The notes beneath the pieces were generated by a model, which did not search any database, was not told the origin of the DNA, and saw only the letters and a program-made list of their open reading frames with translations. Source: Bacteriovoracaceae bacterium (GTDB lineage Bacteria > Bdellovibrionota > Bacteriovoracia > Bacteriovoracales > Bacteriovoracaceae). From it: a stretch of 64,000 bases of DNA. How positions within the stretch are numbered: the stretch's first letter is position 1; the number at the start of each line of letters is the position of its first letter. The stretch is taken from assembly GCA_016784965.1 (NCBI GenBank), contig JADHTQ010000018.1:1-64000 (forward strand). The letters run 5' to 3'. Shown here one piece after another: positions 58,113-64,000 of this stretch. The position numbers and the translations under genes are program-made.

Positions 58113-60860
58113 CTAAGCTTCAATATTAAAATCCATGGCCAGCCTTTTTTGTAGACTAATAACGATTTGGACAGATTTTTCCAGCAGATCACGTTCTAAA
58201 ATATTAAGTTCCATAACCTCTACATTATTATTTAGAGTTTGATTATTAGAAATTAATTTTGCTTGATGCTCAAGCTTTAATTTAAGCAAAAAATTATAAG
58301 TGCTATTTAGCTCATCATACTCCATAGAGTTAAAAATTTCTTTTTGGAGGATCTCGTCGATTCTCTGTTTTGTATTAAGAGAGATCATCTTATGTTTTAG
58401 AGAATAAATCCTGACAAAATGTACAATGGGATTCATGATTCTTTTAATATTAAATGTTCTGTGGCCTTCACCATCTTCTTCTCCTTTTTGAGTTTGAATA
58501 TGCCCCCAAAAATCGGTGGGTAGTTTAAAAGAGAGTGTGTTTGCCACAAGATTATTAAAAAATATTGTTTTGTTATTCAGTGTTGTTTGAATGTGTGTAA
58601 AAAGATTATCAGAGTATGATTTCTCTCCGTAAATTGTTCTAAAATCAAAAAAAATACTTACACTCATCAGATCATTTGCATTGGCAGTATCTATCCAAAT
58701 AGAAAAATTTTCCTTCCACTCATGTAAACTTAAACACCATTTGGGATTTTTGGCCATTACATCACTGGCACAATATTTATAGCCGGACATATGAAGCCAT
58801 TTGGAAACTTTTGTTGCAAGTTTAGAAAAATATTCTTTTGCTAGAAGATTTTCATTGGTGTTGCAATTTTCAAATATGATAGCGTTATCTTGATCTGTCA
58901 CAAGAGTTTGCTCGGCCCTTGCTTGGCTACCTAGAGCTATATAAGAAAAATTACATGGTGGATTGCCAAGCTCATCGATAGCAAGTTGAATTAACTTGCT
59001 TAAAATCGAATCGGATAGTTTAGAAATAATACTTGTAATTATGATTGGAGATACACCTGACTCAACAAGATTTTTAACAAACCATGGATAACTTTGCTTA
59101 ATATTCACAATTTCATTAAGATGTACAGCAGACTCTATTTGGAGACAAAATCTATCTAAAGAGTTATAGCTCAATGCTTTCAACTTCCAAATATTCACCT
59201 TTCCGCAGATATTATTACTCTGATCAATAACTGCAAGCGAATCAATCCTTCTATTTTCCATTTTTGTTATAGCGTCTACTACGAGGGTATTTTCGCTGAT
59301 ATGCTCCCTAGAGGTCTCTTGATTATCTTCACCAGGGGTTTTTTCAATAAATGGTAAAACCGGTCCTAAAAGAATATTTCTTGAACTGTTGAGAGAGTTG
59401 ACCTCATTTTGCAAATGCTTCATTGTGGTTGCACTTTTGGAATTATCAAAGATTGCTCCATCATAGTGCTCAACATGACCACTTTCATCGAGAACTTGTG
59501 TCAAAGTGATATTTAGTACTAAAGTATTATTGTCTTTATCAATTTTTTTAATCTCGAATTGTTTTACCTGTCCCTTTTCATGTAGTACATGTAAAAGAGA
59601 ATCTATTTTAGATTTCTGGTGAAAACAATCTCTAAATTGGGTAGACATAATATCTTGATCAGAAATCTCTAATATCTTCAAAGCATATCGATTTGCAGCT
59701 TCGATCACGGGATTTTTATCTGGCGATATTCTAAAGATTCCAAAATCAATTACATTTATAAGAGAGGTAAACTCTTCGTGAAAATTTCTTTTGTGAAGTA
59801 GATTTTCATTTTTGGTAAGATCTTTAACCGTCAATATGTGTCCTGGTTTATTCATGAAATTAATAATAGAGATACTGATTAGAACTTTTAACTTTTGCCT
59901 ATCTGCTTTTAACAAAGATGTCTCAAAATGTTTGGGAACTTTTTCGCCATTTAAAAAGTTAATTAAGGTATTCTCTATGTGTCCGTGATCTGCCATTTCA
60001 GGAATAATCTCAAAGATAGTATAAATTTTATCCTTGCCAATCATCTGTTGCAAAACTTTATTGGTGTAAATTAGTTTATTGTCCAAAAACATTAAAATAC
60101 CGTCAGTGGCAGATTCTACGAGCGTTCGATATCTCTCCTCCGATTTTTTTAAAAGTGTTTGCGCATTTTGTTTATCGGTCTCAATTTTTAGACTGTTTTT
60201 AAAAACGAATAAGGTTAAAACCACAAGTATTAGGATGATTAAAAAAGAAACGAGTAATATCTTATTTAGAATTCTTTGAGTTTGAACTTTAATATCATTA
60301 ATATATATTCCTGTTCCAATTATCCAACCCCATGGTGCAAAACCTTTTACGTAGGATATTTTGGGCAAAATTAGATCAGCATTATCTCTTGCCTGCCACA
60401 TATAACGAACATGGCCATCTCCTTTTGCTTTAACTATTTTTACAAATTCTACAAAGAGTAATTTTCCATTTTGATCTTTGTAATCATCTAAGTTTACACC
60501 ATCAAGATCTGTCCTGTATGGATGCATAATCATTTTGGGAGTCATATCTGTAAGCCAATAGTAATCCTTGCCATCCACTCCATAGCGAAGTGCTTTAATG
60601 CTTTCTTTGGCCTTCAGTTGGGCATCCTCCAAACTCATTTCTTTTTTTGATTCAAGCTTATGGTACTTATCTAAAATACTCCATGCAGTGTGTGTAAGCT
60701 CCTTCATCATTTCATGCTTGTGTACAATTAACTGTTCATGAAATGTAGGGATAAAAACAAAATAGGTTGCAATAACAAATAGGCTTATTGTTAAAAATAT
60801 TGGAAGAAAAATCCTAAAGAAAAAATTTGACTTGTTTTGCGTTTTTGTGATCATAACCAA
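58113..60860 (-). CDS. Cache-PAS-CBS-DUF294 nucleotidyltransferase-like sensor
   Basis: A 915-residue membrane sensor. Order: membrane helix (about 14-36), periplasmic single Cache domain (about 55-195, GVDGKDYYWLTDMTPKMIMH), second helix (about 203-225), two PAS-like domains (about 243-360 and 365-480), a CBS-like unit (about 530-580, RRIDSLAVIDQSNNICGKV), a DUF294 nucleotidyltransferase-like domain with GSQARAEQTLVTDQD (near 643-657), and its C-terminal helical partner domain. The NTase motif GSxxRxE-x(5)-TDxD is intact, so nucleotidyl transfer is possible. CBS-DUF294 proteins are usually soluble; direct fusion to a Cache/PAS sensor links external ligand sensing to this module. Twenty-three bases separate it from the upstream TPR gene. 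Confidence 0.82.
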   Translation of the reverse strand: MVMITKTQNKSNFFFRIFLPIFLTISLFVIATYFVFIPTFHEQLIVHKHEMMKELTHTAWSILDKYHKLESKKEMSLEDAQLKAKESIKALRYGVDGKDYYWLTDMTPKMIMHPYRTDLDGVNLDDYKDQNGKLLFVEFVKIVKAKGDGHVRYMWQARDNADLILPKISYVKGFAPWGWIIGTGIYINDIKVQTQRILNKILLVSFLIILILVVLTLFVFKNSLKIETDKQNAQTLLKKSEERYRTLVESATDGILMFLDNKLIYTNKVLQQMIGKDKIYTIFEIIPEMADHGHIENTLINFLNGEKVPKHFETSLLKADRQKLKVLISISIINFMNKPGHILTVKDLTKNENLLHKRNFHEEFTSLINVIDFGIFRISPDKNPVIEAANRYALKILEISDQDIMSTQFRDCFHQKSKIDSLLHVLHEKGQVKQFEIKKIDKDNNTLVLNITLTQVLDESGHVEHYDGAIFDNSKSATTMKHLQNEVNSLNSSRNILLGPVLPFIEKTPGEDNQETSREHISENTLVVDAITKMENRRIDSLAVIDQSNNICGKVNIWKLKALSYNSLDRFCLQIESAVHLNEIVNIKQSYPWFVKNLVESGVSPIIITSIISKLSDSILSKLIQLAIDELGNPPCNFSYIALGSQARAEQTLVTDQDNAIIFENCNTNENLLAKEYFSKLATKVSKWLHMSGYKYCASDVMAKNPKWCLSLHEWKENFSIWIDTANANDLMSVSIFFDFRTIYGEKSYSDNLFTHIQTTLNNKTIFFNNLVANTLSFKLPTDFWGHIQTQKGEEDGEGHRTFNIKRIMNPIVHFVRIYSLKHKMISLNTKQRIDEILQKEIFNSMEYDELNSTYNFLLKLKLEHQAKLISNNQTLNNNVEVMELNILERDLLEKSVQIVISLQKRLAMDFNIEA

Positions 60861-60883
60861 ATTCCATTTTTTAAATTATGAGG

Positions 60884-61657
60884 TCACCTTTTATCAGGAA
60901 ATAGTTGTTTAATAATATTTCGTTTTTCCAAGGGTTTTCCCTGTAAAATATTTAGATTATTTTTTGCAACATGATTATCCTTCCATAGGGAAATAGCTTT
61001 TTGATAATACTCCATCGATTTTTTTGGATTGCCAACATATCTTTCAACTATGCCTAAGTTTGTGTAAATCACAGACAATCGTCTGTTAGATTCTTCACTT
61101 GATTTTAAAATATCTTCAATCCGTCGCTTCTTAATTACAATAACATCATAATTGTCAAAAGCGATATTTTCTTTGTTATAGATTGCTGCAAGATATCTCC
61201 TGAGGCCTTCTTTGGTTTGGCCCCTCACCCATTTTGCCCATTTATTTTGAATTGCAAGGGCCTTTTCTAAGTTGCGCCTTGCTGCAGCTAAATAGGCTTC
61301 TAGATTACCTTTTAACTTCTTTTTATCTCCTATTAATTTTGATTTTTTTAAGTATTGAGTTTCAACTCTTGTAATATAAACTGAGGCCTTATCATTATAA
61401 AAAAGTGCAAGTTCAAAAGAATTCTCATAACCTGGTGTTGCCAGAAACTTTTTCTCTGTTTGCTCGATAATTGCAAGTGCATCATCAAACTTATTTTCTG
61501 AAACTAATTTCGGAAATTTCATATATTCTATTTTTGCATCTAAAACCCTTGGGTCTTCAGAGGAATTTAATCTTTTGTAATATATAAAGGCGAATAAAAT
61601 AACCAATGAACTAATAGAAACTGATATTAATAAAGCTTTTTTAGATGTTTGCATCAC
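60884..61657 (-). CDS. Membrane-anchored TPR protein
   Basis: A 257-residue protein with one N-terminal anchor (about 8-27) and a helical periplasmic part. A TPR-like helix pair is seen in SVIYTNLGIVERYVGNPKKS and MEYYQKAISLWKDNHVAKNN (about 200-240). No specific family. It precedes the Cache/PAS sensor gene by 23 bases and may serve the same signalling function. Confidence 0.65.
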   Translation of the reverse strand: MMQTSKKALLISVSISSLVILFAFIYYKRLNSSEDPRVLDAKIEYMKFPKLVSENKFDDALAIIEQTEKKFLATPGYENSFELALFYNDKASVYITRVETQYLKKSKLIGDKKKLKGNLEAYLAAARRNLEKALAIQNKWAKWVRGQTKEGLRRYLAAIYNKENIAFDNYDVIVIKKRRIEDILKSSEESNRRLSVIYTNLGIVERYVGNPKKSMEYYQKAISLWKDNHVAKNNLNILQGKPLEKRNIIKQLFPDKR

Positions 61658-61690
61658 AATTAAAATTATACCAAAATTATTTTTGTAAAA

Positions 61691-61720
61691 AAAGCTGAAG
61701 ACCTATAGATCTTCAGCTTT
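61691..61720 (-). terminator. Intrinsic terminator after the symporter gene
   Basis: AAAGCTGAAGA (61691-61701) pairs with TCTTCAGCTTT (61710-61720) around an eight-base loop, flanked by A and T runs on both sides. On the minus strand it is followed by a T run (CTTTTTTTAC) and ends the symporter transcript, 21 bases after the stop codon. Confidence 0.88.
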
Positions 61721-61740
61721 TTTTAAATTAAAACGATTAA

Positions 61741-63408
61741 TTAAACTCCGTGTACATTTTCTGCAAGAAACTTCTTAATCTCTTCAGGAGTCTCTTCTGT
61801 AAATTTTGCCACAATAATATGTACAATAACAGACAAAGGACCACCAATCCAAGCATAGTACCAAGGATTAACCCAATAATTAATAAAGCTTGCTCCAGGT
61901 AACACTACATTAAACTTTCCGGCAATAAAGTATGTAATCGCCAGAAGAGTTATCCCAATACCTGTAGAAAGTCCTGCAATCGCACCTGCACGATTTGAAC
62001 CACTCCACCAAATTCCAAGCAAAAATAATGGAAATAGTGTACAACCGGCCATAGAAAAGGCAACTGCAACAAGCTGAGCAATTAATGCCAACTTGGCAAG
62101 AGCAACGACGGCAACAGAGACGGCCATAAGGATAGTTCCAAGTCTTGCCATCTGCATCTGTTTTTGGTTTGAAGCTTCTGGATTAAACACTTTATAGTAG
62201 AGGTCATGCGAAAAAGATGATGCTCCCGCAACAAGTAGTCCTGAAACTGTAGAGAAAGCTGCGGATACACCTCCTGCCGCTAGAAAACCTGTAATTAACG
62301 GATGTACACTCCCAAGTTGTGCTGTGTAAACAACAATCGCATCTTTTGATAATTTTCCAATTTCTGGGTTAGAGGATAGAAGCTTGCCAAAAGCTGAGTA
62401 GACAGGTGAAAACCAATAAAGAATGCAGATAAAAAACAGTCCCCAAACAACAGACCATCTTGCATCACTTGGCTTTGGCACAACATAGAATTTTTGAATA
62501 ACATGGGGGAGACCTGCAGTACCAACCATTAGAGAAAAACATGTTGCCATCCATTGAAAATACTCTTTTCCGGTTGATGGGTCCCAGGGCATTGCAAATT
62601 CTGGGCTTGGTAGGATCGTTGCTTTATGTCCAAATGCATTGACCATTTCAGAAGTTGGAATACCTGCAACGATATCAGATACCAATTGGCCATATCCAAA
62701 CTGTGGTAGAAGCCAAAAATAATCAAACTTAAATGTCAAAATTACAGTAGGTATAAGAAACGATACAATGATTACTACATATTGAATCTGTTGATTTTTG
62801 GTAACTCCTAGCATTCCTGAAATCAATGTATAGGCCAAAACAACAGATGAGCCGATAATAACGGCCCAAGAATAGGGAACTCCCATGATCCATTGAAACA
62901 TAAGTCCAATACCACCAAATTGACCAACACAATAACTAAAAGAGATACAGATTGCCATTACAGCGGTTGTAATTCTAAGCCCTCTTGAATAATAACGATC
63001 TCCAATAAAGTCAGCTGCGGTATATTTTCCAAATTTTCTAATTTGGGATGCCATCAAGACTAAAAGAAGAACATAGCCCCCTGTCCAACCAACAACATAA
63101 GCTAAGCCGTGGTAGCCTGAACCGTACATAATTGCGGCCATTCCCAAAAAAGAAGCAGCACTCATCCAGTTTGAAGCGATGGCCATACCTGAGCCAACTT
63201 TAGAAATGGATCTTCCGGCTGCCCAATAATCATCAGTTTCTTTAACCTGATTTAAAAGCCCTACTAGAATGAAAATAATAATCATCGTTATCATTATAAT
63301 TGCAGGACCCAGCTTAAATGACTCATCCAACTTAACAACTGCAAATACTTCAGACGTTATCAACATCATGCCTAAAGTAAAAAATATTTTATTTAAACGA
63401 TCTAACAT
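61741..63408 (-). CDS. Sodium/solute symporter (acetate/ActP-like)
   Basis: A 555-residue member of the sodium:solute symporter family with about 13 helices. DDYWAAGRSISKVGSGMAI near 58-76 and GGYVLLLVLMASQIRKFGKY, TAADFIGDRYYSRGLRI match the acetate permease/VC2705 branch; GVSAAFSTVSGLLVAGASSF carries the Na+-site Ser/Thr. Substrate is probably a short carboxylate such as acetate, inferred from the branch. The gene follows a partner gene whose C-terminus resembles the small subunit of such symporters, supporting a two-component transporter. Confidence 0.85.
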   Translation of the reverse strand: MLDRLNKIFFTLGMMLITSEVFAVVKLDESFKLGPAIIMITMIIIFILVGLLNQVKETDDYWAAGRSISKVGSGMAIASNWMSAASFLGMAAIMYGSGYHGLAYVVGWTGGYVLLLVLMASQIRKFGKYTAADFIGDRYYSRGLRITTAVMAICISFSYCVGQFGGIGLMFQWIMGVPYSWAVIIGSSVVLAYTLISGMLGVTKNQQIQYVVIIVSFLIPTVILTFKFDYFWLLPQFGYGQLVSDIVAGIPTSEMVNAFGHKATILPSPEFAMPWDPSTGKEYFQWMATCFSLMVGTAGLPHVIQKFYVVPKPSDARWSVVWGLFFICILYWFSPVYSAFGKLLSSNPEIGKLSKDAIVVYTAQLGSVHPLITGFLAAGGVSAAFSTVSGLLVAGASSFSHDLYYKVFNPEASNQKQMQMARLGTILMAVSVAVVALAKLALIAQLVAVAFSMAGCTLFPLFLLGIWWSGSNRAGAIAGLSTGIGITLLAITYFIAGKFNVVLPGASFINYWVNPWYYAWIGGPLSVIVHIIVAKFTEETPEEIKKFLAENVHGV

Positions 63409-63438
63409 ATTTACCTCTCAAAAATTGTTTTAAAATAA

Positions 63439-64000
63439 TTATTCAACACCATGCTTTTCAACAATCTTTTGAAAAACAAGACAGTAAACCAAACAGATCA
63501 GTACAAATATAATCAGCAATATTTCTGATGTGTATAAATAATGGAAAGGAAATCCCAGGATTTTTGTATCAGTTAATGCTGATCTGTTATGTATCATATA
63601 TTTTGCTACAATTCCGTCCATAAAATCTAGTTTAGTCTGTACTTCATTCAAGGCCACTTCATTTCCGACAATCGAAGTTAATGAGTATGGAATGATTGGG
63701 GCCAGCAGATCGGTTTGACTCATTTGAAGAGCACTCAGCATTGATGCACTTGCATTGCCTTTTTCGGAAATTAAAGTTTGTAATTCTCCCCTAGCTGATT
63801 CCGGTAATAGGTCATTGATTAAAACAGTTGTAAGTTTCTTTAAGCTCTCATTGCTCCTTAATGGTATATATCTTGTTAAAAGATTTAAATTAATCTTAAG
63901 AAGCTTTAGTTTGCTCTGTGTGCTAATTGTCCCACTTTTTACTTCCGCTGAAATCTCTTTAAAAGTGTGATACTGAGGCTCAGGAACAGGACTTTCGGTA
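63439..64000 (-). CDS. Symporter partner with DUF4212-like C-terminus, 5' end outside window
   Basis: The minus-strand frame ending at 63439 stays open to the right edge (187 codons), so the gene is longer than the 100 residues counted from an internal Met at 63741. The last 45 residues (ILGFPFHYLYTSE, then a membrane helix LLIIFVLICLVYCLVF, then EKHGVE) resemble the C-terminal half of the small symporter subunit DUF4212. The remainder is charged and helical (KLLKINLNLLTRYIPLRSNE) without membrane helices. It may be a fusion of a sensory or periplasmic domain with the subunit. It ends 30 bases before the symporter start. Confidence 0.65.
   Translation of the reverse strand, partial: TESPVPEPQYHTFKEISAEVKSGTISTQSKLKLLKINLNLLTRYIPLRSNESLKKLTTVLINDLLPESARGELQTLISEKGNASASMLSALQMSQTDLLAPIIPYSLTSIVGNEVALNEVQTKLDFMDGIVAKYMIHNRSALTDTKILGFPFHYLYTSEILLIIFVLICLVYCLVFQKIVEKHGVE

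Overview
The window is an A/T-rich stretch of a Gram-negative chromosome. Lipoproteins, beta-barrel proteins ending in Phe, TolQ, a LolC/E-like permease and Sec-exported proteins show an outer membrane. The mix of a DUF3616 protein, secreted endonuclease I, a beta-oxidation pair, FHA/coiled-coil proteins beside a MotA/MotB-like pair and an HNH protein suggests a Bdellovibrio/Bacteriovorax-type bacterium (Bdellovibrionota). That assignment is inference from gene content only. No rRNA or tRNA gene was seen.

Layout. (1) 0-2 kb: a mobile-looking patch holding a REP-associated (Y1/HUH) transposase and a four-helix-bundle protein gene, bracketed by two inverted arrays of the same 13-bp repeat, with a 26-bp-arm hairpin covering one ribosome-binding site. 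(2) 2-13.8 kb: housekeeping and envelope genes: DUF3616 protein, endonuclease I, tolQ, a small barrel, argG-argH, a P-loop kinase-like protein, and thiolase plus trifunctional beta-oxidation protein coupled to a LolC/E-like permease. (3) 13.8-19.2 kb, minus strand: a complete ABC importer (DUF3798 binding protein, double ATPase, two permeases, small anchored protein), followed by a large exported barrel-like protein. (4) 20.9-22.1 kb: a 'mobile mystery' A/B pair (HTH and Fic) with three palindromic operators spaced exactly 32 bp. (5) 22.1-24.1 kb: HMG-CoA lyase and an HMGL-like enzyme.

(6) 24.3-38.6 kb: an accessory island between two 100-bp direct repeats (about 91% identical). It contains two Sec-exported polymorphic toxins sharing a near-identical carrier but with unrelated C-terminal tips, their candidate immunity genes, an orphan toxin tip with its own candidate immunity gene, and five unrecognised exported companion proteins, four of them translationally coupled to the toxins. 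A VapBC-like pair sits at the right edge. This is one of two candidates for an undescribed system.

(7) 38.7-45.8 kb: GT39-like membrane glycosyltransferase, glutamyl-Q tRNA(Asp) synthetase, secG, the glycolytic cluster gap-pgk-tpiA, and a YhaM-like exoribonuclease. (8) 46.0-54.6 kb: a six-gene unit coding for a small His-rich exported peptide, a MotB/OmpA-like coiled-coil protein, a MotA/TolQ-like channel, two FHA coiled-coil proteins (one apparently starting at CTG) and a long tail-anchored coiled-coil protein. It looks like an ion-driven motor or scaffold of unknown function and is the second candidate system. (9) 54.7-64 kb: GNAT enzyme, BrnTA pair under a 40-bp palindromic operator, HNH protein, VOC protein, carbonic-anhydrase-like protein, a Cache-PAS-CBS-DUF294 sensor, a TPR protein and a sodium/solute symporter with a partner gene that runs off the right edge.
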